64,000 bases of DNA from assembly GCA_019339365.1 (NCBI GenBank), contig CP079859.1:2666001-2730000 (forward strand), given 5' to 3'. Positions 26,730-37,625 of this stretch are shown piece after piece; position 1 is the stretch's first letter; each line of letters starts with the position of its first letter. Below the pieces are notes generated by a model. It had not been told where the DNA came from. It did not search any database and was given only the letters and a program-made list of their open reading frames with translations. The translations under genes were made by a program, and so were the position numbers. The DNA comes from Vibrio neptunius (GTDB lineage: Bacteria > Pseudomonadota > Gammaproteobacteria > Enterobacterales > Vibrionaceae).

Positions 26730-29006
26730 ATGGCAGAGCAATTTGCTAAAGCTTGGGAAGGTTTTGCTGAAGGTGACTGGCAAAACGAAGTAAACGTTCG
26801 TGATTTCATTCAAAAGAACTATGCACCTTATGAAGGCGACGAATCTTTCCTTGTTTCTGAAGGTACTGAAGCAACGAATAAGCTTTGGGAAAAGGTAATG
26901 GAAGGTATCAAACAGGAAAACGCGACTCACGCACCTGTTGATTTTGATACTTCAGTTATCTCTACCATCACTGCTCACGATGCAGGCTACATCAACAAAG
27001 ATCTGGAAACGATCGTTGGTCTTCAAACTGACGCCCCGCTAAAACGCGCTATCATCCCTAACGGTGGTATTCGTATGGTGGAAGGTTCTTGCAAGGTTTA
27101 CGGTCGTGAGCTTGATCCTAAGATCAAAGAAATCTACACAGATTACCGTAAAACACACAACGCGGGTGTTTTCGATATCTACACTCCAGACATCCTAAAA
27201 TGTCGTAAATCTGGTGTTCTGACTGGTCTTCCAGATGCATACGGTCGTGGTCGTATCATTGGTGACTACCGTCGTGTAGCTCTATACGGTATCGACTTCC
27301 TAATTAAAGACAAGCTCGCTCAATTCGCTTCTCTACAAGAGAAATTTGAGAATGGCGAAGATCTTCAAATGACTATGCAGCTTCGCGAAGAAATCGCTGA
27401 GCAGCACCGTGCACTTGGCCAAATGAAAGTGATGGCTGAGAAATACGGTTGTGACATCTCTCGTCCTGCTGAAACTGCTCAAGAAGCTATCCAGTGGACT
27501 TACTTCGGTTACCTAGCTGCTGTTAAGTCTCAAAACGGCGCGGCTATGTCTCTAGGTCGTACTTCTACGTTCCTCGATATCTTCATCGAGCGTGATATCG
27601 CTGCAGGTAAGATCACTGAAGAACAAGCTCAAGAAATGATCGACCATTTCGTAATGAAACTACGTATGGTTCGTTTCTTACGCACTCCTGAGTACGATGA
27701 CCTATTCTCTGGCGACCCAATTTGGGCAACAGAATCTATGGGTGGTATGGGCCTTGACGGTCGCACGCTAGTGACTCGTACTAACTTCCGTTTCCTAAAC
27801 TCTCTATACACTATGGGCCCTTCCCCAGAGCCGAACATCACTGTTCTATGGTCTGAGCAGCTACCTGAAGGCTTCAAGAAGTTCTGTGCGAAAGTCTCTA
27901 TCGATACTTCTTCAATCCAGTACGAAAATGACGATCTAATGCGCCCAGACATGGAGTCAGACGACTACGCCATCGCTTGTTGTGTATCTCCAATGGTTGT
28001 TGGTAAGCAAATGCAGTTCTTCGGTGCTCGTGCTAACCTTGCGAAAACTATGCTTTATGCAATCAACGGCGGTGTTGATGAGAAGCTGAAGATGCAAGTT
28101 GGTCCAGAAATGCCTAAGATCACTTCAGAAGTACTAGACTTCGACGAAGTGTGGAACAGCCTAGACCACTTCATGGATTGGCTAGCTAAGCAGTACGTGG
28201 CTGCACTCAACAGCATCCACTTCATGCACGACAAGTACTCTTACGAGTCTGCGCTTATGGCTCTGCATGATCGTGACGTTTACCGTACCATGGCTTGTGG
28301 CATTGCAGGTCTATCTATCGCAGCTGACTCACTATCTGCAATTAAACATGCGAAAGTGAAACCGATCCGTGATGAAGATGGTGTTGCAATCGACTTCGAA
28401 ATCGAAGGCGATTACCCTAAATTTGGTAACAACGATGCTCGCGTAGATGACATTGCTTGCGAGCTAGTAGAAGTGTTCATGAACAAGATCCGTAAGCTTA
28501 AGACTTACCGCGATGCTGTTCCTACTCAGTCTATCCTTACGATTACATCTAACGTTGTATACGGTAAGAAAACAGGTAATACTCCAGACGGTCGTCGCGC
28601 GGGTGCTCCGTTTGCTCCAGGTGCAAACCCAATGCACGGTCGTGATGAAAAAGGGGCAGTTGCATCTCTAACTTCTGTCGGTAAATTGCCGTTTGCTCAC
28701 GCGAAAGATGGTATTTCTTATACCTTCTCTATCGTGCCAAACGCACTGGGTAAAGAAGAGACTTCACAGCGTGCTAACCTTGCTGGTCTGATGGATGGTT
28801 ACTTCCACCACGAAGCGGGGATCGAAGGTGGTCAGCACCTAAACGTCAACGTACTTAACCGCGATACTCTAGAAGACGCTGTTAAGCACCCAGAAAAATA
28901 CCCGCAGCTCACTATTCGTGTTTCTGGTTACGCTGTACGTTTTAACTCTCTAACTGCAGAACAGCAGCAAGACGTTATCGCACGTACTTTTACCGAATCA
29001 CTATAA
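26730..29006 (+). CDS. pflB: Formate C-acetyltransferase (pyruvate formate-lyase)
   Basis: 758 residues. PflB converts pyruvate and CoA to acetyl-CoA and formate under anaerobic conditions by a glycyl-radical mechanism. The catalytic cysteines are C417 and C418 in [10 protein letters not shown] and the radical glycine is G733 in [11 protein letters not shown]. Codon use is biased to frequent codons, as expected of a strongly expressed gene. A ribosome site AAGGTAGG precedes ATG. Its activase gene pflA lies about 3.3 kb downstream on the same strand, separated by an LpxR-like gene and a chemoreceptor. It ends at a strong terminator. Confidence 0.98.
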   Translation: MAEQFAKAWEGFAEGDWQNEVNVRDFIQKNYAPYEGDESFLVSEGTEATNKLWEKVMEGIKQENATHAPVDFDTSVISTITAHDAGYINKDLETIVGLQTDAPLKRAIIPNGGIRMVEGSCKVYGRELDPKIKEIYTDYRKTHNAGVFDIYTPDILKCRKSGVLTGLPDAYGRGRIIGDYRRVALYGIDFLIKDKLAQFASLQEKFENGEDLQMTMQLREEIAEQHRALGQMKVMAEKYGCDISRPAETAQEAIQWTYFGYLAAVKSQNGAAMSLGRTSTFLDIFIERDIAAGKITEEQAQEMIDHFVMKLRMVRFLRTPEYDDLFSGDPIWATESMGGMGLDGRTLVTRTNFRFLNSLYTMGPSPEPNITVLWSEQLPEGFKKFCAKVSIDTSSIQYENDDLMRPDMESDDYAIACCVSPMVVGKQMQFFGARANLAKTMLYAINGGVDEKLKMQVGPEMPKITSEVLDFDEVWNSLDHFMDWLAKQYVAALNSIHFMHDKYSYESALMALHDRDVYRTMACGIAGLSIAADSLSAIKHAKVKPIRDEDGVAIDFEIEGDYPKFGNNDARVDDIACELVEVFMNKIRKLKTYRDAVPTQSILTITSNVVYGKKTGNTPDGRRAGAPFAPGANPMHGRDEKGAVASLTSVGKLPFAHAKDGISYTFSIVPNALGKEETSQRANLAGLMDGYFHHEAGIEGGQHLNVNVLNRDTLEDAVKHPEKYPQLTIRVSGYAVRFNSLTAEQQQDVIARTFTESL

Positions 29007-29025
29007 GATTGCTTGATTGACTTGA

Positions 29026-29056
29026 AAGCCCCGCTTCATTGAGCGGGGCTTTTTTA
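29026..29056 (+). terminator. Terminator of pflB
   Basis: AAGCCCCGCT (29026-29035), a short loop and AGCGGGGCTTTTTT form a strong hairpin. Confidence 0.9.
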
Positions 29057-29176
29057 TTGCCAAGCAAAACAAAAGTTAGACTCAAGCCACATTTATATTT
29101 CAATTTTGTTTCTTTGCTCTCTGATGAATAAGATATGGAGTAATATCTAAACTCCATTCAGAAATGATGTATTTAA

Positions 29177-30177
29177 ATGAACCTATTACGCACTCTTCCC
29201 TTGATATTGTTGGCCTCAACTGCTGTTGCTTCCGAGCGCTCGACTGTCTCGTTCTCAATTGACAATGATGGCGTATTTGGTGTCGATCAGGATTATACCA
29301 ACGGACTGTTTCTCACCTATACCTCTGGCGCTATTACTCCCAACTGGTTAACCAGCCCTATGAGCTTATCATTCTGGGGGGCGCTTCTCTAGACAAATAC
29401 GAATTCACACTTGGCCACAAAATGTATACACCGTCCGATATTGAGGCCACCACACCAATAATCAATGATAGGCCTTATGCAGGATACCTGCACGCTGAGT
29501 TTAACTACATCAGTCTTCATCCTCAGCAGGCACAGCGTTTCAATCTGACATTGGGTACAACAGGTGAGAGTTCACTTGCCGATCAAGCACAAGATATCGT
29601 CCACGGTATTACCGGTTCTGACGAACCTCGCGGCTGGGCCTATCAGGTAGACGACGAGTTTGTCGGCAACCTTGGCTACCTTAGCCACTTCAATCTTTGG
29701 CGCGATCGAGCCATTGCTAATACCGATTGGGAAATATCAAACGTTTCTGAAGTGAATGCCGGCAACTTCCGCAGTGATGTTTCAACGGGCTTTATGCTCC
29801 GTTGGGGCAAGGACTTGGCAGGAAGTATGGGAGCCGCAAACATTGATAATGAAAACCCGTTCCGCGCAGGTATGCTGGGGGCGTCACAAGCGGGTTGGTT
29901 TATATTTGGGGGTATTGAAGCTCGCTATCGATTTAACGATATTACCATTGAAGGGGACCGACCGGGTGTCGTTGATTATGCTCAACGCAACAGTGAAAAC
30001 CCGAGCATCTATAATGTGACGCTAGAAGAAAAGCAAGCCAGCGCAGTGGCCGGCTTTGCTTGGTATAACCAGCATTTTGGCGCGACCATTACAGCAACGG
30101 CAAAAACTCCTGACTACAAAGAAGCAAAAGATTCAATGTACGGTACGGGTGGCCTCGCATTGTATGCATTCTTCTAA
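29177..30177 (+). CDS. LpxR-like lipid A deacylase, frameshifted
   Basis: Restored length about 333 residues: signal peptide [19 protein letters not shown], then [19 protein letters not shown], the family's Asn-Asp motif. The frame breaks at a G6 run (29376-29381); adding one G joins SLSFWG to [21 protein letters not shown], the expected LpxR/DUF2219 continuation. Later [17 protein letters not shown] fits the active-site region with a conserved His. The end GGLALYAFF is a typical barrel terminus. LpxR removes the 3'-acyloxyacyl chain of lipid A in the outer membrane; transfer of this role is by family. Its 3' end overlaps the convergent chemoreceptor gene by four bases. Confidence 0.78.
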
Positions 30178-32054
30178 ATAGTAAACCTCTGGCAGTCACT
30201 GTTCAGGCTGCCAGCCCTTTGCTCCACGACCTGACTGATGGAACGCAGTTGTTCATTGTTTTCTTCCAGCTCTTTCATCGCACTGGAAATTTGAGTCATG
30301 CTGTCTGCCATAGATTGGCTGGTTGTTGCTAGTTCTTTAATGGAAGCAAAGATGACGTCTGTCTGATGCGAAGCTTCATCGGCTTTTTCTGTAATGGTGC
30401 GCAGTGCTTGCATCGCCTCATGACCTTTTTCCTGCCCGGTTCGCATCGACGTTTCAGATTGACCAATGTACTGGATAACTTCAGCACTTTCTTTTTTCAT
30501 CGTGTCTATGGTTTCAGAAATCTCTGCTACTGCATCCACGGTTCTCACCGCCAGACTACGGACTTCATCTGCCACGACAGCAAATCCACGCCCCTGCTCA
30601 CCTGCTCGTGCCGCTTCAATCGCCGCATTTAAAGCCAAAAGGTTGGTTTGCTCGGCGATACCATTAATAATATCCATCACCGAGTCAACTTTCGAAGATG
30701 CTTCCTCCAACTGCTGAATATGCCCCGCCGCAGAGGTGAGTATGGTACTCACCTCTTCAAGCGAACCAATCGCTGCTCCAATAATTTGCGCCCCTTTCTC
30801 CGCCGATTCCGTAGAGGAGCGACTGATTTCTGATACAAATTCCAATGAATTAGACACCTCTTGTGTCGTCACACTCACTTCTTCTGTCGCTGAAGCTAAT
30901 ACCTGAGTCTGCCCCAACACTTCAGACTGATGATGAGCCAACCTGTCGAGACCTTGATTAAGTTCGACAGCATTTCCAGACAAAGCCTGACCGCTGGATT
31001 GTACACCTGAGACCAGTTCACCCAAATTTTCACAACTATCATTAATGCTGAGCGCCAATTGGTTGAATTCGTCATTGCGGTTTGCCGTCAAAGTCATACG
31101 TTTCGACAAGTCACCAGCCGATACATTGTGCAAAATCTCACGAGTCTTGTTCAGAGAGCGCGACAGGGAGGTGCTCTGCATAATGAAAATGGCAATGGTC
31201 AATACAGCCAGAACAATACAGGCGACTAAGATGGACCATAATGTTTGCTCTGAGGACTTCTCAGCAGAAAGTTGATACTGAGAACTGATTCCGCTCAGCT
31301 CGCTTGTTACTGCCGCAATCAGTTGGGTCAACTGCATTTTGGTTGAAATTAGCTGCTGTTCAACACTACCCAATTCCTTAGAAAGCTCACTCACTCGAAC
31401 GAATGTCGCTTTGTATTGCTCTATCTCTTTTTCATATAAATCCAACATGGCATAAACGTTGGACATACTTTCAAAAGCCCCCATGGCACGATTGAACAGT
31501 TTCAGATTTTCTTCGTTCGGTTGGAGTAAATAATTCTGCTGTGATTTAACCATGGCCTGAAAATCAGAGTTGAGCGTCACCATCCCAGTTTCAGCAATTT
31601 TCTGTTCGATAATATTAGCGAGCTTTTTTAACTCCCCCAACTTACCCTCGTCGATGTTAAAACCGAGTTCTTGCTTGAGCTCTAACCAAGGATTAACTGC
31701 CGCTTGAAAGTCTCCGATACTTTGCTTCAATCCTGTGGAATAACTCTTTAGATTTAAAACATTGAGAAAAGCAACATCATTGGTAACCGCTTCTACAATA
31801 TCGCTGATATCTTGTTTTGCCTTCGCAACCTGAGCGCCCTCTAGGTTGTCCAACTCGCTACTCAAGGTCAGAATTTTACTTTGGGTCTGATAAATTGAAA
31901 TGGAACCAGAAGAGACATCACCGCTGGAATGATACTGTTCACTCATTTGAGTGAGTCTAGAAGAGGTAAACACTGCGAGCATGACAAATCCCATTGTCAG
32001 TACAATTAAAAACAGTGTGACTTTCTGTTTTTGTGATAGCGCAAGCATATCCAT
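30174..32054 (-). CDS. Methyl-accepting chemotaxis protein
   Basis: 626 residues: transmembrane helix at about 13-34, a helical periplasmic domain at about 35-270, a second transmembrane helix at about 272-296, a HAMP linker, and a signalling domain with the conserved tip [19 protein letters not shown]. Glutamate-rich methylation helices ([19 protein letters not shown]) flank it. The periplasmic part is coiled and polar with no PAS or Cache motif seen; its ligand is unknown. No pentapeptide tether ends the protein. It lies between the lpxR-like gene and pflA, as in V. cholerae from memory, so a link to fermentation products is possible but unproven. Confidence 0.92.
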   Translation of the reverse strand: MDMLALSQKQKVTLFLIVLTMGFVMLAVFTSSRLTQMSEQYHSSGDVSSGSISIYQTQSKILTLSSELDNLEGAQVAKAKQDISDIVEAVTNDVAFLNVLNLKSYSTGLKQSIGDFQAAVNPWLELKQELGFNIDEGKLGELKKLANIIEQKIAETGMVTLNSDFQAMVKSQQNYLLQPNEENLKLFNRAMGAFESMSNVYAMLDLYEKEIEQYKATFVRVSELSKELGSVEQQLISTKMQLTQLIAAVTSELSGISSQYQLSAEKSSEQTLWSILVACIVLAVLTIAIFIMQSTSLSRSLNKTREILHNVSAGDLSKRMTLTANRNDEFNQLALSINDSCENLGELVSGVQSSGQALSGNAVELNQGLDRLAHHQSEVLGQTQVLASATEEVSVTTQEVSNSLEFVSEISRSSTESAEKGAQIIGAAIGSLEEVSTILTSAAGHIQQLEEASSKVDSVMDIINGIAEQTNLLALNAAIEAARAGEQGRGFAVVADEVRSLAVRTVDAVAEISETIDTMKKESAEVIQYIGQSETSMRTGQEKGHEAMQALRTITEKADEASHQTDVIFASIKELATTSQSMADSMTQISSAMKELEENNEQLRSISQVVEQRAGSLNSDCQRFTI

Positions 32055-32280
32055 AAGAAATCCTTAAACATCAGTCGGATGCAACTAAAACTTGCCTAGC
32101 CAGTTTGTTTATTAATTATTATAAAAACCTTATTTGGCAACATTTTTATAACATACATTTTAGTCTATGTGCGCTTTTTTTATTAGTCAGTAAAATCTTG
32201 AGTATAAAAACCTGAAATGCTATTTAAACCCTACTTTTTGTAATAAAATAACGAACAAATCACTAATTAGAGATGTGCAC

Positions 32281-33022
32281 ATGTCAGCAACCGGTCGTAT
32301 CCATTCTTTCGAGTCCTGTGGAACAGTTGATGGCCCAGGAATTCGGTTTATTGTCTTTATGCAGGGATGTTTAATGCGATGCATGTATTGTCACAATCGC
32401 GATACGTGGGACACTCATGGTGGTAAGGAAGTGACCGTTGAAGAAATCATTAACGAAGCCAAAAGCTATCGTCACTTTATGAATGCTTCTGGCGGTGGAG
32501 TCACTTGTTCAGGTGGTGAAGCGATGCTACAGCCCGAGTTTGTGCGCGATTTTTTTTCGCTCTGCCAAAGCAGAAGGTATCCACACTTGCCTGGACACGA
32601 ATGGCTACATTCGCAAACACACTGAGGTCATCGATGAAGTGCTTGAGGCGACAGACCTGGTGATGCTTGATCTAAAGCACATGAAAGATGAGGTTCACCA
32701 TGACTTTATCGGTGTATCTAATCGACGCACCATAGACTTTGCCCGCTACTTGCACCGTATCGGACAAAAGACTTGGATTCGCTACGTCGTCGTACCTGGA
32801 TATACTGATGATGATGAATCTGCGCATATGCTTGGCGAGTTCATCAAAGATATGGACAATATTGAAAAGCTTGAACTGTTACCATATCACAAGTTGGGAG
32901 CCCACAAATGGGAAGCACTCGGTCTGGATTATCCTCTGGAAGGCGTCAATCCACCGTCGAAAGAAACCATGGACAATATCGTCTCGATCCTTGAGCAGTA
33001 TCACTCAAATGTAAAATATTGA
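32281..33022 (+). CDS. pflA: Pyruvate formate-lyase activating enzyme, frameshifted
   Basis: Restored length about 246 residues, starting [15 protein letters not shown]; a GTG two codons earlier is less likely. PflA is a radical SAM enzyme that makes the glycyl radical on PflB; the cluster cysteines are C30, C34 and C37 (GCLMRCMYC). The frame breaks at a T8 run (32550-32557): removing one T joins FVRDFF to [18 protein letters not shown], as in other PflA proteins. The rest ([39 protein letters not shown]) is highly conserved. A terminator follows. Confidence 0.93.
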
Positions 33023-33044
33023 TACCATCTGGCGAACATTTCAG

Positions 33045-33080
33045 AAAAAATACCAACCGGACCGAGGTTGGTATTTTTTT
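33045..33080 (+). terminator. Terminator of pflA
   Basis: AAATACCAACC (33048-33058), a seven-base loop and GGTTGGTATTTTTTT form a strong hairpin. Confidence 0.88.
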
Positions 33081-33091
33081 GAGAGGCTATT

Positions 33092-33757
33092 GTGCTGCTT
33101 TCCGAACTCTTCGCATTACTCGTTATCCTGCTCTCAATGAGTTTTATATGGAAAGACGTATTGCGAGTATTACTTCCAAAACTCATGGCGGAACGAGGCT
33201 TTCAACACCTTACATTTGCAGTTATCTTTGCTCTGTTCGCTTTGTGGTCAGCACAAGCAGGCGTTAAAGAAGGCTTATCCATCCACTTTTTAGCCTTGAC
33301 GTCCGCAACGTTAATGTATGGCTGGCGAAGTGCTTACGCGCTTTCAATCGTCGTTTCGTTATTGCTTGCCACTTTCGGCCAGTTAACCTTCAGCCAATTG
33401 CCAGAATACATTCTTTTCTCCTGCTTGGTTCCAATATTAGTCAGCTACTCTGTTTTTCTGCTGAGTTATCAATACTTACCGAGGAACATCTTTGTATTCA
33501 TCTTCATTGCCGGATTCTTCAACGGGGCTTTTACAGGCAGTGTTCACCTCACCATTAACTCTATCTACCATATTGTTCAGGGTACCCACGATTGGCTCAC
33601 CATATTCGACAATTATATGGTGTTTATTCCTCTGCTGGCTTTCCCAGAAGGCTTGCTCAACGGGATGACGATGGCAATGTTTGCGGTGTTCAAACCGGAG
33701 TGGTTGCGAGTTTTCTCCGACCGTGATTACATCTATAACCACTACCACAAGAAGTGA
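33092..33757 (+). CDS. CbiM-like energy-coupling factor permease component
   Basis: 221 residues, GTG start with GAGAGG just upstream. It has six to seven hydrophobic segments. Segments LMYGWRSAYALSI, GAFTGSVHLTINSIYH and FPEGLLNGMTMAMF fit the CbiM/NikM substrate-binding membrane family of ECF transporters, where the PE..LNG motif is typical. The N-terminal His-rich metal site of true CbiM (MHIPDG) is absent, and no T component or ATPase gene is nearby. It may therefore be an orphan S component or have another role. It lies between pflA and yfbU. Confidence 0.7.
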   Translation: MLLSELFALLVILLSMSFIWKDVLRVLLPKLMAERGFQHLTFAVIFALFALWSAQAGVKEGLSIHFLALTSATLMYGWRSAYALSIVVSLLLATFGQLTFSQLPEYILFSCLVPILVSYSVFLLSYQYLPRNIFVFIFIAGFFNGAFTGSVHLTINSIYHIVQGTHDWLTIFDNYMVFIPLLAFPEGLLNGMTMAMFAVFKPEWLRVFSDRDYIYNHYHKK

Positions 33758-33882
33758 TTATTCAAACTGAAATTTCTTTACATTTTTAACGATAAACATG
33801 TGTTGAGATCATGTTTCAGTGCGTAATGAAAAGATAACCTAAGCACATTAAAGATGTATTAGATTGTTTTAGTGAGGCCACT

Positions 33883-34383
33883 ATGGAAATGACCAACGCT
33901 CAGCGCTTGATCCTATCTAACCAGTACTATTTGATGTCTCAAATGGACCCAGAGAATGCGGCAAAATACCGTCGTTTACAAACGATCGTTGAACGCGGCT
34001 ACGGGCTTCAGATTCGAGAGCTAGATAAAGAATTTGGCTGTTTACAAGAAACAGAGTGTCGAGAAATTATTGATATAATGGAAATGTTCCACGCAATGCA
34101 AGAGTCGAGCAAAATGCTAACTCAAACGGAACAAGCCGACGTCGATCAACGCCGCCTGATGTTCTTGGGATTCGACATTGCCACAGAAGCCCAGCATGTT
34201 AATTATGTACGATTCCTTGTCGACTCTGAAGGTCTATACCCACAGTTTGACAAAGCTGACCATCATTTTAACGCCCAGATGCCAATGCTGGACAAATACC
34301 GACGTATGCTAAACACTTGGCGTGCCTGCCCTCGTCAATACCATCTGTGCAACACCGAATTGAAACAGATTTTCAATGCGTAG
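33883..34383 (+). CDS. yfbU: YfbU family protein
   Basis: 166 residues, matching Escherichia coli YfbU in length and in segments [52 protein letters not shown] and [19 protein letters not shown]. It is a soluble helical protein of unknown function, with roles in stress or cell death suggested for the Escherichia coli protein but not established. GTGAGGCC precedes the ATG. It is monocistronic and ends at a strong terminator. Confidence 0.92.
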   Translation: MEMTNAQRLILSNQYYLMSQMDPENAAKYRRLQTIVERGYGLQIRELDKEFGCLQETECREIIDIMEMFHAMQESSKMLTQTEQADVDQRRLMFLGFDIATEAQHVNYVRFLVDSEGLYPQFDKADHHFNAQMPMLDKYRRMLNTWRACPRQYHLCNTELKQIFNA

Positions 34384-34400
34384 CCATTACGCAAAACACT

Positions 34401-34432
34401 AAAAAAGGGTTACTCAAAAGTAACCCTTTTTT
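34401..34432. terminator. Bidirectional terminator yfbU / MipA-OmpV gene
   Basis: AAAAAGGGTTAC (34402-34413), TCAAAA and GTAACCCTTTTTT form a hairpin between convergent genes. Confidence 0.88.
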
Positions 34433-34449
34433 ACTCCTACTCTCTTTCA

Positions 34450-35226
34450 TCAAAATACGTAAGCGATACCAATATTAGCGGACGTTGACACACCACTTTC
34501 AATAAGTGGGGAGCTTTCAATCGCTCCTTCTAGGTTGGTATAGCGAACTCCACCCGTAAATCGAACACTCGGCGTAATATGCACATAAGCAGAAACACCA
34601 ATGAAATACTGGCCATCCCAATCAGCTTCAAATGCCCTAAAAGTCGTGTCGTATATCTGTGCTCGTGCCGCTTCTGCCTCACTGACACCGTATAAATGGT
34701 CATTGATTTTGTCGCTGTTGTAGGCATATCCAATGGAAGGAGTTACTCCCCACCCTTTTTGACGAAAAGGTAATCGCCAAGCAGCTTCAGCGTATAGACC
34801 ATTATGCCTGCCGGCTAGATCCGTACCAGCGGTAGCCTCAAGTACACCCGCTAACGTAATTAACTGGTAGCTGACTCCACCTAAAATCGTGGCTTTACGT
34901 TGGTCCATTTGCTGAATAGCACGGTTATCAGAATCACTCGGTTTTAACGTTCTTGGGTCATAAGCCACGCGAAAGATGATGTTTTGTGGCGAACCGGCGG
35001 GGAACCAACGATAGCCAGCACTAAAGCCACGCAAAAACAAATGTTCACCTTCATAACCCACTAAAGGGATCACCGTTTCATTAGACGGCGTATCTTTGTA
35101 CACAGCAGGGGAATAAGAAGCTGCGACACCCAAAGACCATTGAGAAATCTTTGCATTAACAACCGGAGAGGTGAACAAAGCCGTGGTCATGACGAGTTTA
35201 AGCCAAGAGGTTTTCAATTTTAGCAC
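34450..35226 (-). CDS. MipA/OmpV family outer-membrane protein
   Basis: 258 residues. The signal peptide MLKLKTSWLKLVMTTALFTS...VNA is followed by WSLGVAASYSPAVYKDTPSNETVIPLVGYEGEHLFLRG, typical of the MipA/OmpV family. Beta strands continue to a terminal Phe (IGIAYVF), the outer-membrane barrel signature. Members serve as osmotic-responsive porins or MltA-interacting proteins; the specific role here is unknown. The gene is monocistronic. Confidence 0.85.
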   Translation of the reverse strand: MLKLKTSWLKLVMTTALFTSPVVNAKISQWSLGVAASYSPAVYKDTPSNETVIPLVGYEGEHLFLRGFSAGYRWFPAGSPQNIIFRVAYDPRTLKPSDSDNRAIQQMDQRKATILGGVSYQLITLAGVLEATAGTDLAGRHNGLYAEAAWRLPFRQKGWGVTPSIGYAYNSDKINDHLYGVSEAEAARAQIYDTTFRAFEADWDGQYFIGVSAYVHITPSVRFTGGVRYTNLEGAIESSPLIESGVSTSANIGIAYVF

Positions 35227-35555
35227 CTAAGTTATGGTAGGGATTGACATCCGAACACATTATATGGAATGGCACACCTTAAAACAATGCCTCTCTAACC
35301 GATTAATCACCTGTTTTTATGAGCATTAACTATACCAGTAAGAAAACACATTCATACTGAAGATATCAACTTATTTGCACTTTGAGCCGCTCAAATTCAG
35401 CCAATAGCCGACAATCGGTCAAACATCACAATTTGCAAATAAACACATATTTTTTAAGCAGAATTCTAAAAACCAACTAGTCTTAACTAGGAAAGGATTT
35501 GTTTTTTCTATGCGGGTTGATTGTCTACAAAGACAGGTTCAGAGGGGAATTCATT
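35227..35555. other. Intergenic region upstream of prkA
   Basis: 329 bp, AT-rich, containing promoters for the divergent OmpV-like gene and the prkA operon. No clear operator, repeat or small RNA is seen. Confidence 0.5.
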
Positions 35556-37490
35556 ATGAGTATTTTCGACCATTACCAAGCGCGCTACGAAGCTGCCAAG
35601 GATGAAGAATTATCTTTACAGGAATTCTTGACGCTATGTAAAGATGATAAAAGTGCTTACGCTAATGCTGCAGAGCGTTTGCTGATGGCTATCGGCGAAC
35701 CAGAGCTAATCGATACTGCGCAAGATCCATGCTTAAGCCGAATTTTTTCAAATCGGGTCATTTCCCGATACGAAACCTTCAAAGATTTCTACGGTATGGA
35801 AGAAGCGATTGAACAAATCGTTTCCTACCTAAAACACGCAGCACAAGGTTTAGAAGAACGTAAACAGATCCTTTATTTACTTGGACCTGTGGGCGGCGGT
35901 AAATCTTCGCTGGCTGAAAAGCTCAAGGCGCTGATGCAACAAGTGCCTATTTACGTGCTCTCTGCAAACGGTGAACGAAGCCCAGTAAACGACCATCCAT
36001 TCTGCTTGTTCGACGTCGGTGAAGATGGCGAACTGCTCAAACGAGAATACGACATCGAGAAGCGCTATTTGCGTTCGATTATGTCGCCATGGGCAGCTAA
36101 ACGTCTCCATGAGTTCGGCGGCGACATTACTAAGTTTAAAGTCGTGAAAGTTCGTCCTTCTATTTTGGATCAGGTCGCCATTGCGAAAACAGAACCGGGA
36201 GATGAGAACAACCAAGACATTTCCTCATTGGTGGGTAAAGTCGATATTCGTCAGCTTGAGCATTATTCTCAGGACGACCCAGATGCATACAGCTACTCAG
36301 GTGCCCTGTGCCGTGCAAACCAAGGTTTGATGGAATTCGTTGAGATGTTTAAGGCACCAATAAAAGTGCTCCATCCTTTATTAACCGCAACTCAAGAAGG
36401 TAATTACAACGGTACTGAAGGCCTTTCAGCCTTGCCTTTCGATGGTATGATACTGGCTCACTCAAACGAGTCAGAATGGCAAACTTTCCGCAATAACAAG
36501 AACAATGAAGCCTTCCTCGACCGCGTTTACATCGTCAAAGTGCCTTACTGTTTACGAGTTGCTGAAGAAGTGAAGATCTACCAAAAACTATTGGATCACT
36601 CTGAACTGGCAAAAGCACCGTGCTCTCCTAGCACGCTGGAGCTGTTGTCCCAATTCAGTATTCTGTCGCGCCTTAAAGAACCAGAAAACTCATCTATTTT
36701 CTCGAAGATGCGCGTTTACGACGGTGAAACTCTGAAAGATACCGACCCTAAAGCGAAAAGTTACCAAGAATATCGAGATTTCGCTGGCGTTGATGAAGGT
36801 ATGTCGGGTCTATCCACCCGTTTCGCGTTTAAGATCTTGTCTCGAGTCTTCAACTTCGATCAAACCGAAGTCGCAGCAAACCCAGTTCACTTGTTCTACG
36901 TTATTGAGCAACAAATCGAACGTGAGCAGTTCCCTCAGGAAACCGCCGAGAAGTATTTGGAATTTTTGAAGGGCTATCTGGTTCCGCGCTACGTCGAGTT
37001 CATCGGAAAAGAAATTCAAACCGCTTACCTTGAGTCTTACTCTGAATACGGTCAAAACATCTTTGACCGCTACGTCACGTATGCTGATTTCTGGATTCAA
37101 GATCAGGAATATCGTGACCCAGAGACAGGCCAGCTATTTGACCGTTCAGCGTTAAACAACGAGCTTGAGAAAATAGAAAAAACAGCAGGCATCAGTAACC
37201 CTAAAGATTTTCGTAATGAGATAGTCAACTTTGTTCTTCGTGCGCGTGCTAATAACAATGGGCAAAACCCAGTTTGGACTAGTTATGAAAAGCTCCGTAC
37301 TGTGATTGAGAAAAAAATGTTCTCAAATACGGAAGAACTATTACCCGTGATCTCCTTCAATGCGAAAACCTCTTCTGAGGATCAGAAGAAACACGACGAC
37401 TTTGTCGCTCGTATGATGGAGAAAGGCTATACCGAGAAGCAAGTCCGCTTGCTATCGGAATGGTATTTACGCGTACGTAAATCATCTTAA
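35556..37490 (+). CDS. prkA: PrkA family serine protein kinase
   Basis: 644 residues from MSIFDHYQARYE; AGAGGGG lies upstream of this ATG, while an in-frame start 19 codons earlier lacks support. Its N-terminal AAA+ core has Walker A GPVGGGKSS at about 109-117; the C-terminal half is the PrkA-specific kinase-related domain. In enterobacteria the orthologue YeaG acts with YeaH in nitrogen-starvation and stationary-phase stress under RpoS or RpoN control. It is the first gene of prkA-yeaH-ycgB, a conserved set (PrkA, DUF444, SpoVR). Confidence 0.96.
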   Translation: MSIFDHYQARYEAAKDEELSLQEFLTLCKDDKSAYANAAERLLMAIGEPELIDTAQDPCLSRIFSNRVISRYETFKDFYGMEEAIEQIVSYLKHAAQGLEERKQILYLLGPVGGGKSSLAEKLKALMQQVPIYVLSANGERSPVNDHPFCLFDVGEDGELLKREYDIEKRYLRSIMSPWAAKRLHEFGGDITKFKVVKVRPSILDQVAIAKTEPGDENNQDISSLVGKVDIRQLEHYSQDDPDAYSYSGALCRANQGLMEFVEMFKAPIKVLHPLLTATQEGNYNGTEGLSALPFDGMILAHSNESEWQTFRNNKNNEAFLDRVYIVKVPYCLRVAEEVKIYQKLLDHSELAKAPCSPSTLELLSQFSILSRLKEPENSSIFSKMRVYDGETLKDTDPKAKSYQEYRDFAGVDEGMSGLSTRFAFKILSRVFNFDQTEVAANPVHLFYVIEQQIEREQFPQETAEKYLEFLKGYLVPRYVEFIGKEIQTAYLESYSEYGQNIFDRYVTYADFWIQDQEYRDPETGQLFDRSALNNELEKIEKTAGISNPKDFRNEIVNFVLRARANNNGQNPVWTSYEKLRTVIEKKMFSNTEELLPVISFNAKTSSEDQKKHDDFVARMMEKGYTEKQVRLLSEWYLRVRKSS

Positions 37491-37625
37491 TAGCTAAGAC
37501 AACCTTCCTCTGAACGAGAGAGGAAAGCCAATGAAGTACCTGCCGGAGTGAATCTCTGGCAGGAGATTGGATGCGAACAAGATGCATGCGCTTAATAAGT
37601 GCATGTACCACAAGAGGGGTGACTC

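Noticed and set aside
29372..30177. lpxR-like gene as a true pseudogene
   Set aside because: Only one base in a G run is wrong; the rest of the frame, including the barrel end, is intact.
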